Part shown: piece after piece, positions 12,982-25,710 of the stretch
How positions within the stretch are numbered: the stretch's first letter is position 1
How the letters are laid out: each line of letters begins with the position of its first letter
Assembly (NCBI GenBank): GCA_033675545.1
Contig: JAWDGP010005675.1
Coordinates: forward strand, 33,298 to 97,297
Length of the DNA: 64,000 nt
Reading direction: 5' to 3'
Origin: Elysia crispata
Lineage: Eukaryota; Mollusca; Gastropoda; Plakobranchidae
The notes under the pieces: model-generated
The model's database searches: none
Seen by the model: only the letters and a program-made list of their open reading frames with translations
What the model was told of the DNA's origin: nothing
Position numbers and translations under genes: made by a program

Positions 12982-15359
12982 CCCCTCCCTCATTTTATAG
13001 ATCTTGATTTATCCCTCCTTCCTCTATCGCTCTTTCTGTCATCCTTCCGTTATGATTTTTTTTCTTTTAATTCTTATTCTTTCTTTCATTCTATCTCACC
13101 CATACCAAAAAAACCTATCATTTTCTCTGTATACCTGTCTGCCTATTTGTCTCTTTCTATTTCTTATTCCGTTTCTCTTAAACTAAATTCCTGTTTTGTT
13201 CAGCAAAGTTTTTTAAGATCGCCATTGATTTTAGAGTGGGCAGATGATTTTTTAAAAATCGACCAATCAATATTTTCTATCAAATATTTTTAATTCTCAA
13301 GAGTTCTCTTCTCATTAAGTTAGATGCAGTCGCCACGGTCGCCTTCAGTATACTAGAAAAAATAAGAGCGCGACTGACCAACACAGCAAATTTTCAAATC
13401 CAGAGGCCCACCTTGTGTCTTCACAATTTGTTGGGCAGAGTTAAACTCTCTATTCTTTAAGTCTGTGGAAACCATTTGACCTCCTAGATTCTGTAATGTC
13501 ACCGCATGATATACAGAGAGAACGCGACGTTCAATGACGGACAAAATAAATGAGGTACTTGTTATTTAGCAAATATGCGCACCGAGTGCGGATAGAAGGT
13601 TCAGAACATGAAATAATAATGAGAAGAGTTTATTTTTTAAGAGTGCCAAAGGCAGCTTTGCACATTTATATACGTTTGAAATACAGATAAACATCCATGT
13701 GTTGGATAGGTGGTTTGTTGGGTAAACTACCAGCCCTGCGATCTGCGGGAATCATGCGTCTTGTGTCCAAAGATATCTTAATGTGAAGATGAGTTTTGAA
13801 ATCTGAAAAAAAAGAAGAAGAGAAAAACAGGAAATAAAGCAACCCTACATCAGACATAGTTAGCAAAACAGATGGTTGGGGGTGAGAAGGGAGAGGGGGG
13901 CGTTAGCATATGGACATTACGGACGGTTTTAAATGAACAGCATTATCCGGTTATCAGCCCATGGCGGCATTTGGCTCTCTGACACGCACATGTTGATCCT
14001 AGTGGCCTGCCACTTGAAGTTGGGTGTCTAAGAGCAGCTTACCCTCAAGCAAAGCCTTCTATACAGTTATATGGCCTTGCCTCAAGGCATCTCGTATGCA
14101 CGTTTATCGAATGACCAGATAATCTTCAGGTCTCATTCGTTTTGGTCTTAGATCCTTTGAAAACTATTTCAGCGCAAAGCAGACAGTTACTCATTAATAA
14201 AGATAAAAAAAAGTACCACATAGGTATGATTTCCTCGAGGTAGGATAGAGTTGTGATGGAATAGCTGGAATAACGACAGAGAGGTGCAGAGACACAGACA
14301 GAGACACAAAGAGGGGGAAAGAGGGGGAAGAAACGTAGAAAGAAATAGAAAGCGGAATAGGTGCATGTCACAGTGGTCGTTGATTTTGAAAAGTGCTTTC
14401 ATGTATGTTCTGCATTATACCATGTAATACATCAATTATTCAAAATCATTTGACTCTCTTTCGCTGCATGTGCCATTCACCTCTTGTTTCCGCATCTTCT
14501 AAGTCAGACGAACTCATTGAAAGAGTGAATTGCTAAAGTGTTGTGTCCCCATGTTCGTGTAGTTCACCATCGACTTGTCGTTTGCATCTTATTCTGTTAA
14601 ATCAATTTTTTTAGATTTTGCTTCGAATTATTCGTTTTCTTACTTTTGTCCATATACAGCCGAACGCTACCAATGCGTCCACTGTAGAGAAGTTATTTTT
14701 TTTCCTTTCGTCTTTGTCGCAGAGGCTTAATATCAAGACACTTTAGTCTTCATTCCGCCTAATCAAGAAACATCCAGGATCATATAAAGATTAAAGAGCG
14801 TCTCTACCGCCATCAAAAACTCTTTTTATCTTCAAAATGAGTCTTCTTGGATCCCATGAAAAGCCTCTCAGGCTCCAATCCCGGTTCGAATGAGATACTT
14901 TTTTTTTTTTTGTTCTAAGATATAGGATATATCTGAGTATAGTGAAAAATAGAAGCTTCCTTGTTACATTAAAGAGCTAGAAGTCCCCCGGTTCCACTAC
15001 TGGATTCAACAAAGAGCACACCTGGTACCAAGAAAGATCCTATGTTGTTCCTTTGAAATAAACATCTTGGTATAAAACTGCAGACCATAAGCTCAACTAA
15101 ATTACATCTTCTAGAAATAAGACCGGAATCTCACTTCTATCAACCATTTAAAAGAAGTGATTGTGCAACCATTAATAAGTGAAGCAGAAAGAGGGGCGTC
15201 GATATATGCTCAGGAACCTTGCTCGGGGGTCTTTCCATTTCCGCACTTCATATGCAAAAGAACCTGAGATCACTGTGATGGGGACAGGCTGTATTAAACA
15301 AAATGTAAATCAACGAAAATATCCTAAGTAACTACACCATAACTTTATGTTCCAAAGGA

Positions 15360-15506
15360 AGAGGAAGAAGAAGAAGAAGAAGAAGAAGAAGAAGAAGAAG
15401 AAGAAGAAGAAGAAGAAGAAGAAGAAGAAGAAGAAGAAGAAGAAGAAGAAGAAGAAGAAGAAGAAGAAGAAGAAGAAGAAGAAGAAGAAGAAGAAGAAGA
15501 AGAAGA

Positions 15507-15539
<33 letters not shown>
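15360..15539 (+). repeat. (GAA)n-(GCA)n microsatellite
   Basis: About 148 bp of GAA (to 15508) pass into about 30 bp of GCA/ACA. Open frames encode homopolymers of Lys, Ser or Leu and are not genes. Long GAA tracts can form triplex DNA. Purines are on the sense strand here, unlike most arrays in this window. Confidence 0.96.
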
Positions 15540-16056
15540 TCTAACAGCCGTGTCCCGTACCTGCAACTCTGCCACAAAGTAAATTTGGAAGGCCCACACT
15601 GAAAGTCCCAAGGAAAAAAAAAAATTGAAAAATTGGCAAGAAATTTTCAAGCCCAAAATGCACGTTTATTATAAGAGTAATTCAGTTTATCTGAAATAAT
15701 TGTGTTGTTTTTATCAACAACAGAATCATTGAGTTTTTTTTTTCTTCCCTCAATTATTTAAGATGTATTCGTGAATTGCATAATTGATGTCAAAAGGCCA
15801 CTTACGTTGCCAACATCCGGATTGCCCTTTTTAGCCTCTTACTTTTTTGCTCAAGGGAGCATTCAGAGGAGTAGCACGCAACATGAGAACATCAAAGCTT
15901 GGAAATCGGCTCTTAAATACAATGTACACATTTGTTTCCAACCGCAAGGGTTCGGTAAGCTTCTCAAAGTTTTTAAGGTTTGGCATTAGGTGCGAAAGTT
16001 ATAATGAGACAAGCAAAATTGCCTGTTCAAACGAACAGTTGAGGAAGATAACTACA

Positions 16057-16454
16057 TTGAAGAAATGCAAACTTCACAAAAATAACAGACTTATATCCTC
16101 CACAGCCATACAATTGCACTGAAGAAAATCAACACAACAATGAACAGATGAAATCTAATATAATAGTGAAAGGTGCATTTTACAACAATCTCCCGCAGAG
16201 CTATTCACCTACCGGTACATTAAAGAGAAGCAAACTTAAGAACAATAACAGATATATCTTCTCCAGAGCCACTCATAATACAGTTTTAAACATGTAGAAC
16301 CTTATGACATTGAAATTCTTCTCACGTTGTCCACTCATAATACAGTTTTAAACATGTAGAACCTTATGACATTGAAATTCTTCTCACGTTGTCCACTCAT
16401 AATACAGTTTTAAACATGTAGAACCTTATGACATTGAAATTCTTCTCACGTTGT
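16057..16454 (+). repeat. Nested tandem duplications, including a perfect 62-bp triplication
   Basis: Three identical 62-bp copies lie at 16269-16330, 16331-16392 and 16393-16454. Just upstream, the stretch starting near 16057 and the one starting near 16220 are diverged copies of each other (shared order: GCAAACTT, AATAACAGA, TATATC/TATCTTC, CC..AGCCA), a spacing of about 163 bp. So an older duplication is followed by a very recent or homogenised triplication. Confidence 0.9.
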
Positions 16455-16858
16455 CATGAGGATATTCTTTAAATGAAGGAGAGATCTCCAGCAAAAAGTA
16501 AACTAAAGCTGAGTGTAATGTGCTGCTGATGACCCATCACAGAAACAATGTAGTGCTCGACCTCATATGGTGAAAAAGTGCTCTCGAATACTAAGTAAAA
16601 ACTGCTCAGACAATACAACAACAAAGCAAAACAAAAAATTCAACGGCCCAGATTTTGAAAAAAATATTGCGTTACCCTGGATTTCTAAAGCTTATAATTA
16701 TTCTAGATCTAGTCACAGTCTATATAACTCATACAAGAAGACAAATAAGAGTAGCAAGATAATATAATAGAATGGCTTAACTTGAATGTTTCTACGTTTC
16801 CTTGTTGGTAATTAGTGGATCTGTTCTATATCTTAAATATATGAAACAGCATAGAACT

Positions 16859-17367
16859 ACGAAACGCGTGCTAAAGAGGCAAAGGGTGGTGTTTATATTA
16901 GCAACCGCCGCTATGGAGGAAAAGGCGAAGATGACCATTGTTCTTAATATATTGACCATTCAAATCACCGCCACTTTTCTGTACAGAACGGCATGTTCCT
17001 CATGACACTGGAGTACTTCAAATTCCATATCATTTTTTAAAAGTTTTTCACTCCATTAAAATAAAAAAAAATGTTTTTTTATATATGTTAATATAAACAA
17101 TATAATGATAATTTATTTTAAAAGCGTTACCCGCCACCCACTTTGAAACTCGTAAAACCTCTAAGAAAAATGTTTAAAAATGTGTTTTGGTTCATCATAA
17201 TAAATTTGACAAATCATTATGAATTAGTTACAATAAAAATATCCCGAACTTTCAAGATCATTTTAGCCTAAAACCATTTTTTTTTTTTAAATTCTTTTTT
17301 TTTTATTAGTTCATCACTGCACATTGAGTGGTTTTGGGGGAGATAGTGGAGAAAGAAATCGAAGTTG
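16859..17367 (+). repeat. Interspersed repeat, copy 1 (about 509 bp)
   Basis: Aligns end to end by eye with 25037-25564 in the same orientation. Shared anchors in the same order: CGAAACGCGTG, a GCGA(A)GATGAC block, TTGACCA..CAAATCAC, TGTACAGAAC, CACTCCATTAAA, AAGCGTTACCCGC, ATTCATCATAA, and a final GAGAAAGAAATCGAAGTTG. No open frame and no terminal inverted repeat are visible. This suggests a nonautonomous element or SINE-like family, type unknown. Confidence 0.8.
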
Positions 17368-18001
17368 TAATTTGTAATATTGGTATTGCAATGTTGCTAT
17401 CTCTCGAGCGCACCTAATCCATAGGCCAAATTTATTTCCAGTGATGCCATGGTAGGTCCTTCACTTTAACAGCAAATGATTCTTGAAAAACGCTCTAAAG
17501 TTAGATCACATGACGTGGTTTTTTCTTCTCACACTTCAGGAATATTAAATGAGTTCCTGACTAATTGCGCGAGACTGGGGTACACTCTCTAATTCAGTAC
17601 TAGTTGCTCGTCTGTAACGCTGCGTAGTTTGGCGTAGACTGGCTTAGAACCTTACGAAGATCTTGTAGCGCTTGAGTGGAGTCATATGAGTGGAAAGCAT
17701 ATTATGCTGCAAATGGATTGAAAAAAAAAAAATCAACCCTCCACACATTTAAAATCTAAAACGAATAGATAAATAATAATTGTCTGAAGTTTGCTTTTTT
17801 TGGTTATCGTGTTATGAGCATGACATAGTAGGTCTGCGACTTTCAACAGTCTGACAGATATTATCTTTTTAAAAATTAGAATCCCCCCGTATAAAAATTG
17901 TTAAGATCAATACGCTGTAGTTAAAAAGGTAACATGACTGTCTTGATTACTTTGTACAAGCTTGTCTCGTTTAGTTTGTTTCCAGGAGAACAATGCTGTA
18001 T

Positions 18002-18030
18002 CCCCCCCCCCCCCCCCCCTTTTTTTTTTT
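18002..18030 (+). repeat. Poly-C / poly-T run
   Basis: 18 consecutive C followed by 11 T. Such runs are prone to length error in sequencing. Confidence 0.9.
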
Positions 18031-19294
18031 CCCCTTGTTTATAGCATAAAGACATTACATCTCATCACAGGAAATCTAGTGGCGTTCATCATAACTGTGG
18101 TTTGAATAGTGACAAGAATAATCGATTTATATCATCAAACTTTTACATTATGTTTACTCACTGTCATTCAAGCGCACACTATAACATATGCATTGCACTT
18201 TACAGGTAAAAATGATAGAAATGGAAAAAGGTTTTGGACGCGTGGCATGGGTGTTTTTAAAAGGCTGATTTTTGTAACATCAAAGCATCAGTGTTTTGAA
18301 AAATAGAAAAAAAAAAACAATCACGCTTTTTAGCATGTTAGTCTAATAAACGTCACCCGATTCATCCCAAGTTGGAAAAAAAATCAAAGTGAGTAGCCAT
18401 GAAGCAAAATTTTATAGGGTTACTCTTGAAAGCCCGAGAAATCCTGAAAATCATCAAGCTGTTTGGGTCTCCAACAGTTCGGCAGCATTTTATCTTTTTC
18501 TACTGTGCCCGATTTCTGAAACTTATGTAATTCGAGAAATATGTGTGTATATGTAGTCAAAACGTACAACTCGTGTACCATATATAATTTGTGAATGCTT
18601 CTCTTTGAAAGCTAAATGTTAGCCTAATGGCTGGTAATTGGTAAGGCCCAAGAGAGGAAAAGATAGAGAGAGGACGTTGAAGGAGATCGAATATAAGAGA
18701 TGGCAACAAGAGGAGCAATTCAGCAAGTCTGGCTCTAGATGACTACATGTAAATTGGCACCATTTTGGCGGATGACCAATAATTGTCCGAAAAGATAGCC
18801 ACGTCCGTTCACTGGTTATTGATCATAAGTAGATTACTCACCATGCGCACGGACTCGCACGGTCTTGACTCACGCAGATATATTACGACAACAAGTTCGA
18901 GAGCTCACACGCTTTACTCTTTCTTCTTGCAATCACTTACCCCCCCCCCCCCCACCCCCTCCTCCTTTTTTTACTCACACAAGTTACTCCCTAGGGTTTC
19001 ATTTTTTCCCCACTCCCCTCTATATTTGTATAGTCATAGAAGTTACATGTTAAACAAACGGTACAGGCTAAATAATGCTCTTCAATGCTGCATACTTGTC
19101 AAAACTGTTTATAATTGACGTAACAATTGTGGTAACGATCAATTTTCATATGAAGGTATTATATCCTGCTTTTTGGACTCACAAAGCACCTTAGCGGTGT
19201 GATAAATAAAGGAATTAAAGTGTAACGCAAACAGCAAAATATTGCCATGAAATGGTACGATAGTCGCATAAAGCATGTGACGTGTAAAGAAAAG

Positions 19295-19296
<2 letters not shown>

Positions 19297-19329
<33 letters not shown>
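19297..19329. repeat. (TA)n microsatellite
   Basis: About 32 bp of alternating T and A. Confidence 0.95.
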
Positions 19330-19333
<4 letters not shown>

Positions 19334-20123
19334 CTACATGTATATCAAAACTCCGCCATTGCCAATCGCTAAACAACATCGGCATTGTTTTCTGTGTTGT
19401 TGAATTGTAAGCAGACTTGCGACATAGAGCAGCGTCGCAGTATGCTGTCGTGAAAATCACAAACCGGCAGGAAATCATTAAAGGGGGATTAAGTGCTTTT
19501 ATAAGTTTTTCCACTTTTCAAAAAAAAAAAATGAACTTAAGGATCCCTAGAAAGAAAAGAAAGTGGATTGTAGATTTTGAGTTAGAATTATAACCAAGAA
19601 TCCAGACTGAGGACAGTGGTACGGTACACATTATTTTTTTCCGCTCTAGCTCTGAACTGTAAGTAGTGGAAATAGTATCGTGTCACAGTTAGTTGTAAAG
19701 TCTGTGAACAAAAGGTGCCGTTTCTGGCTTCTCATGATGTGCCGCATCTGTGATTTTTACTCACGCCGTATGACGCCCATTATGAGCAAGATATCCCTTG
19801 CTGTTTATTTTTAAATACTGACAGAGCAATTATCTCTTTGTTTAGGGAGGCTGAATAACAAATTGTTTAGAATCAATAGCCACTCGTTGTTAAGGGGAAG
19901 TGACATCATATCATTCCGCCATTATCAACTTTGTTATTAGTAACGCACAGACCGGGACGAATACTATAGTTTTTAACAACGCCCAAAGCGTCTGTCCACG
20001 ATGGTTAATGTTGCCTCACCCATTCTCTGGGTCCTCCCTTTGTTCATTTTCGCTTCACTCCTCATCACGAATAACATTGTGTATTTCAGAATACGACTAG
20101 GACTGTGTTATAAACAAAAAAAA

Positions 20124-20177
20124 ATCGAAGCCGCTTTTGTTGATCTTTCGAAAGCATTTCGTACCGGTATCAGCATT
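20124..20177 (+). pseudogene. Possible reverse transcriptase fragment (non-LTR, motif A region)
   Basis: The + strand frame reads IEAAFVDLSKAFRTGIS. Non-LTR retrotransposon reverse transcriptases carry A-F-V-D-L-S-K-A-F-D-T at the catalytic motif A, so eleven residues match except that the second Asp is Arg. Flanking sequence shows no further RT similarity, so this is either a tiny decayed remnant or chance. Confidence 0.35.
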
Positions 20178-22901
20178 ATACAGCTACTATTATTACTTTG
20201 TTTTTCTTTGACCTACAATTTTTTTAACTGCCACAGCCAGTATTAAAGCTGATAGCAGTTATAAACATCAATCTTTATCAATAGGGTAAAACAAAACACA
20301 TGCACCGTTAGTCTTTTCTTTAAACACAAACACAGTTAACGGAAATAATAGCAAAAATCTGTATGAATAAAACGTGATATTTTGAAAAAAAAGCACGTCA
20401 GCGGACTCTCGGATCTCAAGTGTTGCTCAAGTTTTAAAAAGTAACGTCTCTAGTGTTTCTTTGCAAGTTAATGTGAAATTATTATGCCCCTTTGTTGGAT
20501 ATTATATCCCTTTCTTTGATGTTATATCCTTTTGTTGGATTGTGCCTGAAGTGGCGGTAGCCTCTAGGCTCAAGTCGTAGTTAGAGCTGGCGTCTCTCTC
20601 CCCCCGATACCCCTTGTGAACTAACCGGCCGAGTGCATCTTTGAGGCTCTCATATGAATACTCAATTTTTTTCCCTCTTCTTTGTTTTGTTGGTTTGGTT
20701 TTTTTGTTTTTTTTTTGTTTTTTTTTTTGTTTTGTTTTGTTTTTTTTTTCGTTTTGGTTTGTTTCATTTTTAAGTCCAACCATCAGTTTTCTTATTTTCA
20801 GGTTACAATTGTTAGCTGGACGGCTACATGCCACAATCATGTTTAGCTGAATAAGTCTGTGGAAAGTTCATTACTATAAATTTAAAAAAAAAAAAAAAAA
20901 GGAAAGAAAAGAAAAGATCCGAAGACTTTCAAACATGCATGTTTCTCTTTATTTGTTTTTCTTATCGGGAACGTAAATCTGATACTTATGTAAGCCAAGA
21001 AAAATGTTTGATTTTTTAGATACAACGATTTTTCTTTCTTTCTCTATAATTATGAATGTGAAAATGTTATACAGTTCCTGTTAAAAAAAAACCTCCAGGA
21101 ATCGCTTGAATTCGTCTCAGCCGAGCATTTCTATTCGATATTTTTTAAACACCATCATCCCTGTGGTGAGTTATTTTGTGTCCAATGTCAGCCTGACTTT
21201 AAGTTAACAATGTGTAAACAGTGTAACATTGACCTTTCCATTGACTCGGAGCCGCGGTTTTAGTTGTCACAGCCCCCCACCTAGCCATGGACCTAAAGAT
21301 TTTTACGCCCACCTCTTATTAGTAGAAACTTTTGCACGAGTTTTCCGAGGCTTAAGTGCAAAGCTTCTCGGCAGTTACATGTATGTTTTATATTAGTGAG
21401 TGCTAAATAACGATTGATGATTCCGGGGTAGAGATGTGGAAAATACTGCTTTATTAATATTCATATTGTTGCATGATGTGGGAATAGAGATTTTGATGAC
21501 GAATACTACTGCTATTACATGTACTATGGTGGCGTTCTAAACGGACACTACTCTTATCTTGGTGATGGTAAGGATGATGATGATGATGAAGAATAACAAG
21601 GATAAGAAGATGATGACGGTGAAGGTGAGGAGGAGAGGAACATGATGAGTATAGTATGAAAGATGAAGATATGGGAGAAGATGGCGATGGTGGTTGATAA
21701 GATGAATGCAATTATGAAACTGTCTTTGATAGACTTGAAGGCCTCAGCAATTGTACTTTGTTACTTTAACTTCTAGATCAGGGAAACCCTTTTACTGTGG
21801 CTTTATTTACAGGACATTTGATTGTTAGTGTAATCTTATTGATTTCTTGCCATAGACCAGTCTTTAGCCTGCACTAAAATAAACTTCATGTCACAATTAG
21901 GATGAAAGTCCAGAAAAAATAAAGGACCAGCTGAGGCGACGGCTGTCTTTTGGTTGAAAACTAAACATCAGGAAGTTGAAGGAAGTAAGATCGATTTCTT
22001 GCGGGTTAAATCGAATACCATGTGATTGGTCGTGGCAATGGCACTTTTCAGCGCTACCCTGAAATCCATTGCCCTTGTTTTAGCAGGGGCCAAGATCTGG
22101 ACAAATATAGTAAAGCCGACCGGTTTAAACAATTGTTAATCCCGATTCATGTAAATTTTTTTGTTTTTATGTTTTTTGTGTTATTTGTTAGTTCGTTTTC
22201 TTTTTAAATATTTTCGTCGGGCAGCCTTAAGATCTGTAATAAAGCATACTACGTGTATATCAAATATGAAATAAATTAAATGTAGTAATCTGAAAGAGTA
22301 AGGCATCGAGAACGTAGGTCCTTTGATACTATTGAATGTATTAATTAGCAAGTTAATTTAATGACTCAGTTGCTAATTACTCCCTCCCATTTTTCTGTAT
22401 AAACTGTAGCATTCCTCTTAGTAGCTTTCTTTGTAATTTGGACTTAATACTTAGTCTAATCCTCCCATCCCCCTCTTCTTTTTGCACCGGTCAGAGTTCA
22501 ATGTTCAATAATTATCGTTCTCCAAGTCCGAACGTTTGAATTGCAAATACTTGGTGCGGCTTTTGCTAAAATGCCAAGTGAACACAAAATACTCGGAACA
22601 AGTAGTTTCCAGTTTTTACGATCACATCCTAATTGAGAAATACTGACGTAGCAAAACAAGTCAATCTGGTTTGTAAAAAATTTCTTTCAATTAACACAAT
22701 GCAAAAACCATGATAGAAACCGCCTGTCGAAGATCGGCATATTGAACGTTTTCTCACAATCAGATTCCTTGCGGTGGCGGACCGCACTACCACTCGATTC
22801 CTTCATTGAAGAAGACCCAGAATCTTTCGCACACATTATGGGTTAACAATCGTTCCCAATGTGAGGGTGAGCAAGATGAGACGAATAACTAGCTAGAGCA
22901 G

Positions 22902-22940
22902 TATAAAAATTCATTTGCCAGCCAGTTCGCTCACTCTAGT
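22902..22940 (+). promoter_or_regulatory. TATA box with initiator-like site inside intron 1
   Basis: TATAAAA at 22902-22908 is followed by TCACTC at 22931-22936. The spacing from the first T of TATA to the initiator A is 31 bp, as in animal core promoters. No coding exon follows at close range, so it could start a noncoding exon or be chance. Confidence 0.25.
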
Positions 22941-24939
22941 TGTTGTTAGCTTCGGCTTTAGAGTGATTTCTGCATCGACCACACTGCGTCACTCCACAAA
23001 TCGGATTGCACCGCTAACTATAATTCTAATCCTAATAATCAGAGAGCGATTTGCCAACACGATTTTTATGCAACTAGAATTGTAGATTAGATTTCGACTT
23101 TGCGCATTTAATAACGAAAACTTGAAATTGATGATAAAGGTTAATTTTTTTTTTACGGATTGAAGCCTGCAAAGAAGTTTTCGATTTGGGAGAATTTTCT
23201 ATTTTGTAAACTCACGGAGGGGTTCGAGTGCCAACCACGTGACCATCGATCCAATAGTGCTGCCATAGTTGAAATTTCGTTTTATCCACGCATGGTCGGA
23301 TTGCTTTGACTTCGAGAAGTTATTATAAAGGTTAACCGAGTCAATCGGGCACATCAGCGTTTCACCAATCAATTAATGAAAAGGGGCATCAAGAGCAGCA
23401 TTAGTCAAACTGCTGAAAAATTAAAAAAGGAAAGAAAACCGCCTTAGCTCCTCAAATGGATGTAGTTTGTCATAGGTGGGGAACATGAAGCGCCCCCACT
23501 GCTGGAGGATCACTCCAACAACTGCCTCCCGTTCTAGTCAGGACTGATTGGCCCGTGCTCTGGCGCTAACGATGCGACTAATGATGCTCGGTTCATTCCG
23601 CTTTAGGACGGTGATTTGCTGTGACACAAGGAGAGCAAAGGCTCGTTAGAGTCAGTTAGGGGGGGGACGCTCATGTTCAATTATTGTAAGAGGTGTAGGC
23701 GGAGAGACGAGTGCATGACCTAAGAGAATCTTGGTTGTTTTTTTCCTCTAGTAGCGGTAATGCTAGCTAAGATTTGGAGATAGTGATGTAGCTGGTGTAG
23801 AAGTCAATGCTGATGTTTCTTGACAAGAGGCGTGACTAGAAACAGAGTTCAGAGGGAGTTAGAGACGATGTGACTTACCGAATTTGTCGAGGCTCGTGCC
23901 AGCGCAAAAGGCCAAGCCATTATTGATTTTATCACATATACTGGCCATCAATAGCATGTTTCTGACCCATTCTTAAATTCTCTCCCTTCTTATTCGTCTC
24001 GGACAAACTGTCCAGTAAAGTTATCAGGAAATCTTAAGGTCGTGACAAGTATATGACATAGAGTGGCCGATTCAGCTCTCAGGGACTCTCTTTGATGCTT
24101 GCATGTTGTGATGATAAATAATCATCCTTTTCAGAAATAGACTCTATAGTTTCTTTAAATGGAAGTTAGTCTTATTTGTTTCTCCTTATGATGTCATCTC
24201 TAAAAATAACTTTTAATTTCTCCCCTTGCCTGTCTTCGATAGGTTTTGTGACTGTCAAGAAGTTAATTTCTTAGATTGACTCTGCTGCATAAAAATCTTA
24301 AGTGTAATGCGGTTCCTACTCCTACCCCTCCTCACACTTACTATCCTGCTAATGTATACTTTTTTTTTTCTCTCTCATTCCTTTTCGCCATACCTTTTTA
24401 TCCAAAATTAAGCAACGATCAGTCGTTAGTAAATTCTATAGCACTGTTTCCTCCTCGACTTCTTTGTTCATATCTTTTTCGTTTTCCTTCCAAACTATTG
24501 AGCGTTTCGTTCTTAAAGGTTCTTGATTTTTTTTCCACACACGCATTGCGTTTCCTGTGATGAATTCTTTCAATCAATTGTTCAGCGAGATCGAAAACTT
24601 CACTTTGAAGATTATGGGTTTTTATGGTTCATTGAAGTCATACTTGTTTTAGAAATCAATAGAGGTTCCTTTAATGATCCGCTTTTACTATTGTCATTTG
24701 GCAGTGTAAGCAGGATATCTGATTGTTACCGTCCCTCTCATCATGTGAGGTTTTACCTTTTGCCATGTTTGGTTATGTCGCACCTATTTGAGATTTCTTA
24801 TGAACAGTGATGTTGAAAGGGGACCGAAATCAAACTGCTTATTAGATTTCAAAAAAAAAAAAAAAACCGAAATCCAGGCAAAAGTCAAGAACTATTCAGT
24901 ACTTGCATATCTACTTGTATAAGAAGGAAAACGATTAGT

Positions 24940-24943
24940 TGTT

Positions 24944-24976
<33 letters not shown>
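24940..24976 (+). repeat. (GTT)n microsatellite
   Basis: About 36 bp of GTT, lying about 60 bp upstream of repeat copy 2. Confidence 0.93.
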
Positions 24977-25036
24977 CGACCTGGTGTGGTCTAAAGGTGC
25001 TACCCAGTCCACTTAGATGTAGAACAGGATATAAGA

Positions 25037-25564
25037 ACGAAACGCGTGTAAAATAAGCATCCGCAACCGTCGCTTTTGAAAAAAAAAGCGACGATGACAG
25101 TTCTTAAAATTTTGACCAATCAAATCACTACCACTTTTTTCCGTACAGAACAGTATTTTTTTCCATAACGCTTTTGTCTCTACCACGGATTAGATCTAAT
25201 TTCATTTAATGGTTTATTTTTTTTCCTTTTTTCACTCCATTAAAGTAAACTAACATGTTTTATTTATAAATATTATATAGTTTGTTTTAAGAGCGTCACC
25301 CGCTTTGAATATTGTAAACCGTTGAGAAGAGTCTTTCTATTATTGTAGATTCATCATAACCAGTATGGCATATAATTTTTAACGAATTAAAACACAATAG
25401 AAATATAAAGAATTGTCAAGAGCATTCTTCTAAGCCTTAACCGATTAATTCTTATGTTTTTGTACTGTGTGGGACACTGGTTTTGGCAAATCAAAATTCA
25501 GTAAAGGTCATCGCTGTTCATGGAGCGGTTTTGGAGGAGAGAGCGGAGAAAGAAATCGAAGTTG
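25037..25564 (+). repeat. Interspersed repeat, copy 2 (about 528 bp)
   Basis: Second copy of the element at 16859-17367, same orientation, with small indels and substitutions. Its 3' end GAAATCGAAGTTG runs almost directly into a long (AAT)n array, which copy 1 lacks. The array may have grown from the element's simple tail or been captured later. Confidence 0.8.
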
Positions 25565-25570
25565 CCTTTT

Positions 25571-25710
<140 letters not shown>

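Noticed and set aside
13353-14402. Several 60-80 codon frames in a GC-moderate part of intron 1
   Set aside because: None shows a recognisable domain, and the flanks lack splice sites in matching phase.
14868-14895. GGTTCGAATGAG, another B-box-like site
   Set aside because: No A box, acceptor stem or second copy was found.
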